Part shown: positions 33,390-43,100 of the stretch, piece by piece | Layout of the letters: each line of letters begins with the position of its first letter | Position numbering within the stretch: the first letter of the stretch is position 1 | DNA from: JAQGMV01 sp035626595 | GTDB lineage: Bacteria > Pseudomonadota > Gammaproteobacteria > Burkholderiales > SG8-41 | Assembly (NCBI GenBank): GCA_035626595.1 | Contig: DASPNJ010000152.1 | Location: 9,259 to 73,258, forward strand | Length of the DNA: 64,000 bases | Reading direction: 5' to 3' | The notes under the pieces: generated by a model | Told to the model about the DNA's origin: nothing | What the model saw: only the letters and a program-made list of their open reading frames with translations | Database searches by the model: none | Program-made: the position numbers and the translations under genes

Positions 33390-34352
33390 ATGAAAAAGCG
33401 AAGCGCAGTCGCGGCGCTCGTGCTGGCACTTGGCGCCGGCAACGCGTCGGCACAGGCCTTTCCGGCGAAGCCGGTGCGCATCATCAATCCCGCGGCACCG
33501 GGCGGTAACAGCGAGATCTTCTTTCGCCTGCTGCAGCCGAAGATGACCGAAGCGCTGGGTCAGCAGATCGTCATGGACTACCGGCCCGGCGCCGGCGGCA
33601 CGATCGGCGGCGAAGTCATCGCGCGCAGCGCGCCCGACGGCTACACCACCGGTCTCGTCGCCGCGAGCTTCATGATCAATCCGGTGATGATCCGCAAGAT
33701 GCCCTACGACACGGTGAAGGACTTCACCGACCTCGGCCTCATCGTGGACGTTCCCTCCGGGCTCGTCGTGCATCCGTCGCTGCCCGTGAAGACCGTGAAG
33801 CAGCTCATCGCGCTCGCGAAGACCCGTCCCGGGCAGATCTTCTATTCCACTTCCGGTCGCGGCACCGTGGGGCACCTCGCCGCGGAGCTCCTCAATTCCA
33901 GCGCCGGTATCAAGCTCGTGCACGTGCCGTACAAGGGCGCCGGCCCTGCCGTAATCGATCTCATCGCCGGACAAGTGCAGATGCAGTTCGCCAGCGTGCC
34001 GCTCCTCGTCGGTCATGTGAAGAACGGAAAGCTGCGCATGATCGCGCAGACGGGGGAGAAACGCGCATCGTTCGCGCAGGAGGTGCCCACGATGATCGAA
34101 GCCGGCGTTCCGGAGTTCGTGGTGAAGAGCCTGTTCGGCTTCGTGGGACCGGCCGGGATTGCGCGTCCTGTCGTGGAGAAGCTCAACTCGGCGCTCGTCG
34201 CGGCGATTCGCGATCCAGCGAACAACAGGGCGCTGACCGAGCGCGGCGCCGAACCGATCGGGAGCTCGCCGGAAGAGCACGCCGCGGTAACGCGCGCCGA
34301 AATCCAGAAGTGGCGAAAGGTCGCGAAGGAATCCGGCATCGAGCCGCAATGA
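33390..34352 (+). CDS. Bug/TctC-family periplasmic solute-binding protein (6)
   Basis: This 320-residue protein has a signal peptide (MKKRSAVAALVLALGAGNASAQA) and FPAKPVRIINPAAPGGNSEIFFR, IVMDYRPGAGGTIGGE, APDGYTTGLVA, MIRKMPYDTVKDF and HVPYKGAGPAVIDLIAGQ. The first loop NPAAPGGNSE and the DYRPGAG variant mark it off from the others. ATG at 33390 follows a GAGGAGG Shine-Dalgarno; an in-frame GTG two codons earlier overlaps that site. It is a likely duplicate of Bug 5 and precedes a gamma-glutamyltransferase-family gene. Confidence 0.93.
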   Translation: MKKRSAVAALVLALGAGNASAQAFPAKPVRIINPAAPGGNSEIFFRLLQPKMTEALGQQIVMDYRPGAGGTIGGEVIARSAPDGYTTGLVAASFMINPVMIRKMPYDTVKDFTDLGLIVDVPSGLVVHPSLPVKTVKQLIALAKTRPGQIFYSTSGRGTVGHLAAELLNSSAGIKLVHVPYKGAGPAVIDLIAGQVQMQFASVPLLVGHVKNGKLRMIAQTGEKRASFAQEVPTMIEAGVPEFVVKSLFGFVGPAGIARPVVEKLNSALVAAIRDPANNRALTERGAEPIGSSPEEHAAVTRAEIQKWRKVAKESGIEPQ

Positions 34353-34464
34353 CAGTTGCGGCGCTCGCGAGGAGCCACCTGCGTTCGCCCTGAGTCCATC
34401 GAGAAGCTCAGGACACTCTGCGCTGCAAGCCCAGCCGACGGACGTGGCGATCTCGTGGCGCACG

Positions 34465-34470
34465 TATAAT
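34465..34470 (+). promoter_or_regulatory. Consensus -10 (TATAAT) upstream of GGT family gene 2
   Basis: A perfect TATAAT sits 30 bp before the ATG at 34501. A short hairpin (CCTGAG-N12-CTCAGG) lies further upstream at about 34389-34412. The -35 element is not clear. Confidence 0.45.
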
Positions 34471-34500
34471 TCGTCAATTCCGTAACGCCCGCTCTTGCTA

Positions 34501-36090
34501 ATGAAACCCTTCGACTGGCAGTTTCCGTACGCGTCGCAGCGCATGCCCGTGCTCGCGCGCAACATCGTGTCGACCTCGCAGCCGCTTGCTGCGCAGGCCG
34601 GCATTCGCATGATGCTCAAAGGCGGCAACGCGGTGGACGCGATACTCGCCACCGCGATCGCGCTGACGATCGTCGAGCCGACGAGCAACGGCATCGGCAG
34701 CGACGCGTTCTGCATCCTGTGGGACGGCAAGAAGCTGCACGGCCTGAACGCATCGGGCCGCTCGCCCGCGGGCTGGTCCCTCGAGCGTTTCAAGGGGCAG
34801 CCGCAGATGCCGGCGCGCGGCTGGGAGTCGGTAACCGTGCCCGGCGCCGTCAGCGCGTGGGTCGAGCTCTCGGAGAAATTCGGAAAGCTTCCGTTCGCCG
34901 ATCTCTTCGAGCCCGCGATCAAGTACGCCGCCGAGGGCTACATGGTGTCGCCGACGATCGCGCGTCAGTGGGCGGCCGGGGCGCACGAGCTGCACGCGCA
35001 GCCGGGATTTGCCGACGCCTTCATGCCGCGCGGGCGCGCGCTCGAGCCGGGCGAGAAGTTCTCGTTTCCCGCACAGGCGAAGACGCTCCAGCGCATCGCC
35101 GAGTCCAAGGGTGAAGCGTTCTACCGCGGAGAGCTGGCGGAAAAGATCGCCGCCTTCGCGAAGCAGCACGGCGCGGCGCTCTCGCTCGAGGACATGGCCG
35201 CGCACAAGAACGACTGGGTCGATCCGATCGGCATCGACTACCGCGGCTACACGCTGCACGAGATCCCGCCCAATGGGCAGGGCATCGCTGCGCTGGTCGC
35301 GCTCGGCATCCTGGAGAACTTCGATATCGAAGGTCTTCCGGTCGATTCGGTCGACATGCTGCACGTCGAGATCGAGGCGATGAAGCTCGCGTTCGCGGAC
35401 ACCTACGAGTTCGTATCCGACCCGTCGACAATGCGCGTGAAACCCAGCGAGATGCTCGACAAGGCCTATCTCAAGGACCGCGCGAAACTGATCGACATGA
35501 AGAAGGCGAAGACTCCGACCTTCGGCCATCCCTCACGCGGCGGCACGGTCTATCTGACCGCTGCCGACGAGTCCGGCATGATGGTGTCGTACATCCAGTC
35601 GAACTTTTCGGGCTTCGGCTCCGGCGTGGTCGTGCCCGGCACCGGCATCAGTCTCCAGAACCGCGGTTACGGCTTCAGCGTGAAGCCCGATCACCCGAAC
35701 GTCGTGGCACCGCGCAAGCGGCCATTCCACACGATCATTCCCGGCTTCGTCACGCACCACGCGCAGCCGCTCATGAGCTTCGGCGTGATGGGCGGCTCCA
35801 TGCAGGCACAGGGTCACATGCAGGTGATGTCGCGCATGGTCGATTACAAACAGAACCCGCAGGCCGCCGCGGATGCGCCGCGCTGGCGCATCGACAGCGG
35901 ACTCAAGGTCGGAATCGAGCACGGCGTATCGAAAGAAGTTCTGGAGGGACTGCGCGCGCGCGGGCATGATCTGCAGCAGGCCGACCGCTGGTCTACCGAC
36001 TTCGGCCGCGCGCAGCTCATATACAAGATGGACGACGGCTACTGCGGCGCGTCCGAGCGCAGAACGGACGGGCAGGCCGTTGGCTACTGA
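34501..36090 (+). CDS. Gamma-glutamyltransferase family protein (2), YwrD-like
   Basis: This 529-residue protein is a second member of the GGT/acylase family. It has ARNIVSTSQPLAAQAGIRMMLKGGNAVDAILATAIALTIVEPTSNGIGSD at the N-terminus, GLNASGRSPAG, VPGAVSAWVELSEKFG, and the expected nucleophile region SRGGTVYLTAADESGMMVSYIQSNFSG near residue 350, with FGVMGGSMQAQGHMQV and AADAPRWRID afterward. No signal peptide is evident, so it is probably cytoplasmic. ATG at 34501 is preferred over the in-frame TTG at 34495. It lies between Bug genes 6 and 7 and would process an imported gamma-glutamyl or acyl-amide compound. It is clearly different in sequence from GGT 1. Confidence 0.92.
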   Translation: MKPFDWQFPYASQRMPVLARNIVSTSQPLAAQAGIRMMLKGGNAVDAILATAIALTIVEPTSNGIGSDAFCILWDGKKLHGLNASGRSPAGWSLERFKGQPQMPARGWESVTVPGAVSAWVELSEKFGKLPFADLFEPAIKYAAEGYMVSPTIARQWAAGAHELHAQPGFADAFMPRGRALEPGEKFSFPAQAKTLQRIAESKGEAFYRGELAEKIAAFAKQHGAALSLEDMAAHKNDWVDPIGIDYRGYTLHEIPPNGQGIAALVALGILENFDIEGLPVDSVDMLHVEIEAMKLAFADTYEFVSDPSTMRVKPSEMLDKAYLKDRAKLIDMKKAKTPTFGHPSRGGTVYLTAADESGMMVSYIQSNFSGFGSGVVVPGTGISLQNRGYGFSVKPDHPNVVAPRKRPFHTIIPGFVTHHAQPLMSFGVMGGSMQAQGHMQVMSRMVDYKQNPQAAADAPRWRIDSGLKVGIEHGVSKEVLEGLRARGHDLQQADRWSTDFGRAQLIYKMDDGYCGASERRTDGQAVGY

Positions 36091-36226
36091 GGCCGGTGCG
36101 CCATTGGCGCACCCTACGAAAACCGGAGAGCACCGTCACGCCCGCGCAGGCGCGGGTCCAGCAAACCACCCCCATCCTACCTTCCCCCTGAGGGGGAAGG
36201 GGATACCCGCCTTCGTGGGAATGACG
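36091..36226. repeat. Mosaic of three intergenic repeats reaching into a Bug gene start
   Basis: The gap after GGT 2 is built from repeat units: the GGTGCGCC-ATT-GGCGCACCCTACG element (36091-36118, copy E), GTCACGCCCGCGCAGGCGCGGG (36135-36156), the ACCCCCATCC unit with CCTTCCCCCTGAGGGGGAAGG (36168-36200), and CCCGCCTTCGTGGGAATGACG (36206-36226). The last unit supplies the first codons of the next Bug gene. Confidence 0.65.
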
Positions 36227-37174
36227 ATGTTCGCAGTCGCTTGCTCCGCCACCGCACAAACGAAATCGGCAGCCGACGCCTACCCGACCAAGCCGATCCG
36301 CGTGATCGTGCCGTTCGCGCCGGGCGGCGGCACGGACATCACGGCGCGGCTGGTCGGTCAGAAGCTCACGGAAAAGTGGGGCCAGAACTTCGTGGTGGAC
36401 GCGCGTCCGGGCGCCGCGACCATCGTCGGCACCGAGATCGCGTCGCGTGCGGTGCCCGACGGCTATACGCTGCTCATGATCACGACGACGTTCGCGATCA
36501 ATCCGAGCCTCTACAAGAAACTTCCGTACGATCCGATCAAGGACTTCACGCCGGTCACGCAGCTCAACTATCAGCCGAACGTGATCGTGGTGAGCCCCAC
36601 GTTTCCGGCTGCGTCCGTGAAGGACCTGATCGCGCTCGCGAAGCAGAAGCGCGGCGAGCTCACGTTCGCCTCACCCGGCGCCGGATCCGCGCCGCATCTG
36701 TCCGGAGAGCTCTTTCAGCGCATGGCGGGCGTACAGATGGTTCACGTGCCGTACAAGGGCATACCGCCCGCGGTCACCGACGTGCTCGGCGGACGCGTGA
36801 CGATGCTCTTCACGACCACGATCTCGGCGGCCCCGCACGTGAAAGCGGGCAAGCTGAAAGCGCTCGCGATCACCAGCGCGAAGCGCATGCCGTCGATGCC
36901 GGACGTGCCGACGATCGGCGAGACGGTGCCGGGCTACCAGGCCGAAGCGTTCCAGGCGATGGTCGCGCCAGCGGGCGTGCCGCGCGCGATCGTGGAGAAG
37001 CTCGCCGCCGAGATCGGCGCGATCGTGAAATCACCGGACATCGCCGCCCGCTTCGAGGCTGACGGCGCAGTGCCGGTCGGCAGCACGCCTCAGCAGTTCG
37101 CCGCGTTTCTCAGGAGCGAGACGGCGAAGTGGGCGAAGGTGATACGCGAGGCGAACATCCGCCTGGAGCAGTAG
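36221..37174 (+). CDS. Bug/TctC-family periplasmic solute-binding protein (7), repeat-derived N-terminus
   Basis: This protein of about 317 residues has the Bug core YPTKPIRVIVPFAPGGGTDITAR, FVVDARPGAATIVGTE, VPDGYTLLMIT, LYKKLPYDPIKDF and HVPYKGIPPAVTDVLGG. The signal peptide is short: from ATG 36221 it reads MTMFAVACSATAQ; with GTG 36215 or an upstream start it would include IPAFVGMT, which comes from an intergenic repeat. This suggests the original 5' end was replaced by a repeat and the hydrophobic repeat peptide now serves as export signal. The start is therefore uncertain. It ends 17 bp from the convergent adhesin gene. Confidence 0.85.
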   Translation: MTMFAVACSATAQTKSAADAYPTKPIRVIVPFAPGGGTDITARLVGQKLTEKWGQNFVVDARPGAATIVGTEIASRAVPDGYTLLMITTTFAINPSLYKKLPYDPIKDFTPVTQLNYQPNVIVVSPTFPAASVKDLIALAKQKRGELTFASPGAGSAPHLSGELFQRMAGVQMVHVPYKGIPPAVTDVLGGRVTMLFTTTISAAPHVKAGKLKALAITSAKRMPSMPDVPTIGETVPGYQAEAFQAMVAPAGVPRAIVEKLAAEIGAIVKSPDIAARFEADGAVPVGSTPQQFAAFLRSETAKWAKVIREANIRLEQ

Positions 37175-37192
37175 CCCGCCTCCCCCGACGCA

Positions 37193-40100
37193 TCAGATCG
37201 TCGGCATCAGGACGTCGGCCGGGTGAAGGTCGCTGATGTCGAAGTCGCGCAGCACGAGCGTCAGAGCGTTGGACCCGGTGTCGAGATGGAGCGTCGTGTC
37301 CGTGCCGTCATACGTCGCCGTATCCAGAATATCGGTCTGCAAGTCGAGCGGTCCGAAAAGGGCGCGCAGGTCGAGCACGTCGCCGTCGCCGCCGATAATT
37401 CCGGAGAAATCCGTGATCTCGTCCAGGCCGTCGGCAAATCCGAACTGGAACACGTCAGCGCCCGCGCCACCGGTGAGAACGTCTCCACTGTCGGCGCCGC
37501 CGATGATGAGATCGTCGCCGGCGCCTGCGATGACTCTGTCGCTTCCTGCCGCACCGGCGAAATAATCGTCGAACGGTCCGCCGACGAGCACGTCGTTCGA
37601 GGCGCTGCCCGGCCCCACCGCGTTGTACCGGATCGTCTGGAATATGGCGTCGAGACCGGCAGTATCCGCACCGGCCGACGTCGCGTAGTCCTGCAGCGCC
37701 GCGATGAGCTCGACGGCGGGCACCGCGAACGGCGGATCCGCGTTCGCGTCGCCGAGCACAGTGAGCAGCGGCGAATAGAACGCCGGCGGATCGAACGGCG
37801 GGGAGCCGCTCGGCGGCGGATCCACGAGCAGTGACAGGTGGATGCCGTTTATCGTCCCGCCCGTGACGGCGTTCGTGACCGCGTCGTACGTCATATTGCT
37901 GCCGAGCGCCTGCACGTAACGGCCATCGCTCGTCGCGAGCACGAACGAATGCGCCATGCGCTCCATCGGGATCGGATCCGCGAGCGACAAGTCCGCATAC
38001 AGGCCGCTCATGTCATAGTTGTCCTGCGTGTTGGCCGTGACGACCGGCGGAAGCTTGACGTCGATCTCGACGGTCGCATTGGCCGAATACGACACGCCGT
38101 CGAACGCGCGGTACACGAAGCTGTCGTCGCCCACGAAATAGGGATCGGGCAGATAGACGAAGCCACCGTCCCCGTCGAAGAACGAGCCATCGCCATCGTG
38201 GTCGATGAGCGTGCCGTGCGAGGGTCCGCTCACCAGCTCCGCCGTCAGCGGATCGCCGTCCGCATCGAAATCGGCACCGGGCCCGAAAGGCATCCCGAGC
38301 ACGCCCGGCGCCGCGACCGTGAGACTGATCGGATAGACGCTCGATGACTGGATGGTCGAATAGAAGTCGCCGAAGGCGACCGGCGGCGTGTTGGGCACGC
38401 CGGCGAGGAGAATGCGCGAGCCCGGCGCCGTTTCGACGAGGTCGGTGGCGACGTTCAGCCGCAGGTAGCGGTCGACCATGCCATCGCCATCCGCGTCGAT
38501 CAGCACTGCCGTGCTCGAAGGCTCGACGACGTAGCGCAGCTCGCCCTGCCCGCCCGCGCTGAATGTGGCGCTGCCGATGAAGCTGATCCCGTCGATCTCG
38601 GAAAAGTCCAGCGCGTCGGCGAAGCCCAGCGTGTCGAATGCGACGTTTTCGAACAGCAGCGCGCCACCGATGTAACCGCTGCCGTCACTGAGCTCGGTGA
38701 GCTGGTTGTAGATGTACACGTCGTCACCGCCGCTGCCTTGGAGACTGTCGTCGCCGACTCCGCCGGTCAGGCGGTCGTCACCGTCTCCGCCGACGAGCGT
38801 GTCGTCGCCTTCGAAGCCGTTCATCACCACCCGCACGCGGCCGCTCGGGTCGCCGTCGTTGTCGGCAAGTGCTACTGCAATGAACGTGTCGTTGCTGCTG
38901 CCGCCGTTGATCGTCACAGTCGTGGAGGACACGCCGGTGTCGCCGATGTCGCCGGCGACGGTCACGGTGTCGCCGCCGCCACCGGTGTTGATCACGATTT
39001 CCTCGACGTTCGTGAGGACGAGCTCGGAATTGGCGAGCGTGGCCGCCGCCGGCAGCGCGGGGCTGGTCGTGATGTTGATCCCGAGCTGCGTGCCGACGCC
39101 GAACGGGTTGATGTTATAGGTCTCCGCGGCGCTCGTACCGTTCACCGTTTGAAGATCGCCGTCGAGCTCGTCGCCTTCGCCGCCGTTGACAGTGTCCACA
39201 CCGTCGTCGGGATTGCCCACGCCGTCGCCGACGTTGTAGGTGAACGTGTCGTCGCCGGCGCCGCCGTTCAACGTATCGTTGCCGAGGCCGCCGGTTATGT
39301 GGTCGTTACCGGCGCCGGCATTAACGATATCGTTGCCCGCGGCCGTGCTGACGATGTCTTCGCCATCGCCGGTGGTGATGCTGTCGCTGCCGCCCGTCGT
39401 CGTCACCGAGAAATGCTCGATTCCCGTGAAGTCGACTTGGGTCCCGATGTTGTTGCTGTATCGGCCGCTGTAGCCGGTCGCGAGAGATCCCGTGAGCGCC
39501 ACCACCGTGCCGAAGCTGCCGGCCATCGACGAGTAGTCCACGACCAGGCGATCGCTGCCGCTGCCGCCTGCCACGTTGTCGGCGCCGCCGCCCACCCCGA
39601 CGGTGTCATCGCCGCCGCCGCCGTCGATCGTGTCGGCGCGGATGATGTTTTGCGAGATTAAGGTGTCGTTGCCGGAGCCACCGGTGAACCCGATCAGTTG
39701 CTCGACGTTCGCAACCGAGCTCGAGCCCGGCAGGGTGTAGCTCCCGGCCTTCAGGTCGAGCACGATGTCCGTCGTGACGGCCGATAGATTGGCGCCCAGC
39801 CCGTCGGTGCCGGTGCCGCCGTCGATGACGAAGTTACCGGCGGCGACCCTGATCGAATCGTCCGAGCCCCCGGTGCTCACCACGTCATCGCCGTCGCCGG
39901 TCGTGATGCTGTCGCTGCCGCCGGTCGTCGTGACCGTGAAGTGCTCGACGGTATTGAACGTGACGTTGGTACCGATGCCGTTGCTGTAGCTGCCGCTATA
40001 CCCGGCAGCGAGGGTGCCGGCGAACGAAAACGTTCCGAAGCTGCCGCTCACGCCCGAATAGTCGACGATGAGCCGGTCGCTGCCGCTGTCCCCGTGGGCG

Positions 40101-43100
40101 GTATCGGCCGCGGCGGCGCCGCCGACGCGTATCGTGTCGTCACCGTTGCCGCCAGTGGCGGTGTCGTTGCCGAGTCCGCCGTCGATCCAGTCGCCGCCGT
40201 CGCCGCCGGTCAACGTGTCGATGCCGCCCAGCCCGAGAAGCTGATCGTCGCCCGCAGCGCCCGTGATCGAATTGTTGCCGCTGTCCGCTGCCGTCGCCGT
40301 GGTGTTGTCTCCGACGACGAGCAGGCTGCCGTCGTCGAAGAAGACGTTCGTCGTCGTGATCGACGCGATGTTCATCTGCACCGTCACGGTCTTGCCGCCG
40401 TGGCTAAAAATGAGCGGCGATTCGCCGACCTTCACATCTGCCGCCGAAATCGCTGCGTCGTCGAAGCGAAGCTTGTCGACGGCGGCATCGAACGGATCGC
40501 CGATCACCTGTCCGTTGACGAGCTGCGTCCACAGGTAAACGTCGGGAACGCCGACGATCGTCACCGTGGTGCTGCCGGCCGCCGCGAGCGCGCCACCGAC
40601 ACCTTGCGCACCCGTATTGCCGTCCGAAAATGCCCAGTCGATCTGCACGGATGATGGCGGGTTATTGCTGCTGTTGGAATACGCGATCGACTGCAACACC
40701 CCGTTCACGCGCGCTTGCGTCGCGTCGGCATTCGCGAACGTGAGAACGAGCGTCCCGCCGGAGTTCTGCGTGACGGCACCGATAACGAAACCGTCGTAGA
40801 TCAGTGCCCCACCTCCCGTGAGCGCGCCGAGCAGTCCGGTTGCGGAAAACACATCCTGCGCGTGAGCGCCCAAGTGCCGCGCGAGCGTCAGCGTCGCACC
40901 GTCGTAGTGCCCCTGCGCGGCGAGCTCGGGATCTGACACCTGGACGTTACCGTCGAGCACGACCGCGGGCGCGTCCTCGAGGTAGGTGGGCGCGCCGTCG
41001 AGCGTGCCGGCGAAGGTCGGCGCGTCGTTGACGGCCGTCACGGTCACGCTGACGGTGCTGCTCGCCTGGCGCGGATCGGATGTGCTGCCGGTGAATCCGT
41101 CGTCCTGGATCGTGTAGCTGATCGTGTCGGGGCCGGCGTAGCCCGCATTCGGCGTATAGGACAGCGTGCCGTTGGCGTTGATCGTGACGGTGCCGTTGAG
41201 CGCGGCGGCAGCGACCACGGTCAGCGCCTGAGTCGACTCGTTCGGGGGACCCTTGCTGTCGTTCGCGAGCACGTTGATCACGCTGGCGACGCTGTCGGTG
41301 TCCACGGTCGCGCTGTCCGGATTGGCGATCGGCGGGTCGTTCACACGGGTGACCGCGAGCACCACGGTGCCTTCGTCGGTGTCCCCGTTGCCATCGGAAA
41401 TCGTGTAGCTGAAGATGTCGTTGCCGAAGAAATCAGGATCCGGCGTGTACTCGATCTTGTTGTCGACGATCTGATACGTGCCATGATTGATGCCCGACAC
41501 CGACACGATCGTCAGCGGATCGTCCTCCGGATCGGTGTCGTTCGCGACGATGTCGACCGTCACGGGGGTGTCCTCGGGCGTGGCCGGACCGTCGGTGGTC
41601 GCGGTGGGGCCGTCGTTCACCGACATCACGGTGATCGAAACAGTGGCCGTATTGCTCTGGGTGCCGCCGTCGAGCGCGCGGTACGTGAAGCTGTCGGACC
41701 CGAAATAATCCGCGGCCGGCGTGTAATTGAACGAGCCGTCGGCGTTGAGCGTCAGCGTGCCGTGGGCCGGACCCGACACCAGCGACGCGCTGAGGGCGTC
41801 GCCGTCGACGTCGCTGTCGTTGGCCAGAACCCCGGGCGCGGGGATCGCGAGCGCGATGTCCTCTTGCGTGATGTACAGGTTGTTCCCTGCAAAAGGCGCA
41901 TCGTTCACCGGCAGCACAGTGAGCGACGCGGTGGCCGGCGTCGCGTCCTCCGCACCGTCGTCGTCGATGGCCGCGAAGTCGAAGCTCGTCGCGCCATGCC
42001 AGTTGGCGTCGGGCTTGAAGCGGACGATGACCTGGTTGCCGCTGGTGGCGATGGTGTCGCCGGCGTGCACCTCCTGCGTGAGCCCGACGTCGCTGTACAG
42101 CCTGCCATTGGCGGGCGTCGTGACGATGCGCATCGAGACGACAGTCCCGTCGACGTCGGTGCCCTTGAGCAGCAGGGCGTTCGCGGTGTCTTCGGGGCCG
42201 CTGCCGCCGGTATTCAGGGTTTCCGGCGCATCGTTCACCGGCGCGACCTCGACGCTCGCGGTGGCGACATTGGATGTGGCGGCGCCGTCGCTGGCGGTGT
42301 AGGTGAAACTCGTGGTGCCGTTGAAGTTCGCGTTCGGCGTGAACGTGACGGTCCCGTCCCCGTTCAGCACGGCGGTGCCGCCGGCACCGCTCGTCACCGA
42401 CGCGATCGCGAGCGCGTCGCCTTCGACGTCGGTGTCGTTGCCCAGCAACTCGGCCGCGGCATAGGTGACCGGCGTGTCTTCGGTCGCCTCGAGCGCGTCG
42501 TCGTTCGCAACCGGTGCGTCGTTGACCGCATGCACCGTGAGGGTGACTGTTTCGGTCGCCGAAAGCGGGCCGCCGGCGCCGCTGTAGCCCTGGTCGCTCG
42601 CGTGCACGGTAAGCGTGTCGCCGCCGTGGTAATCGGCGTCCGGCGAATACACCAATCCGGCTGCGAGCGCCGTATTGATCGCGGCCTGCGAGCCGCTGAG
42701 CGTGAGAATGCCGGTGCCCGCACCGCCGACCGTGACGCCGGCGCCGTCCACCAGATCGAGCGCGCCGTGATCGACGGACAGCGTGACGATGACGGCGTTC
42801 GCGCCGGCGTCGACATCCGCGATCGCGATGCCGGTGATCGTGAACGGCGTATCCTCGCTGGTCGACGTGCTGTCGGACATGAAGCGCGCCCGGATCGTGA
42901 GGCCGTCGCCGTCAGCGCCGTCGTTCGATTCCCATGAATACAGAAGGCGGCCGTCCGTGAGCGTCGTGACGCTCACCGCGTCCTGGTTGCCGGCCGTCGT
43001 GGACTCGACCACGAAGTCGCCGCCGATTGCATTGCCGTCTGCGTCGAACAGCCGCGCCCGCACCAGCGAGCCGTTGCCGTCGCCGCCGTCGTTCGAGCTC

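Noticed and set aside
32115..34922. 935-codon open frame on the minus strand antisense to three plus-strand genes
   Set aside because: It is a mirror of Bug 5, Bug 6 and the start of the GGT gene, rich in Arg, His and Asp with no domain. The plus-strand genes have signal peptides and strong ribosome sites.
41483..42937. 484-codon open frame antisense to the adhesin
   Set aside because: It is produced by the complementary codons of Asp/Gly-rich repeats; no signal or domain is present.
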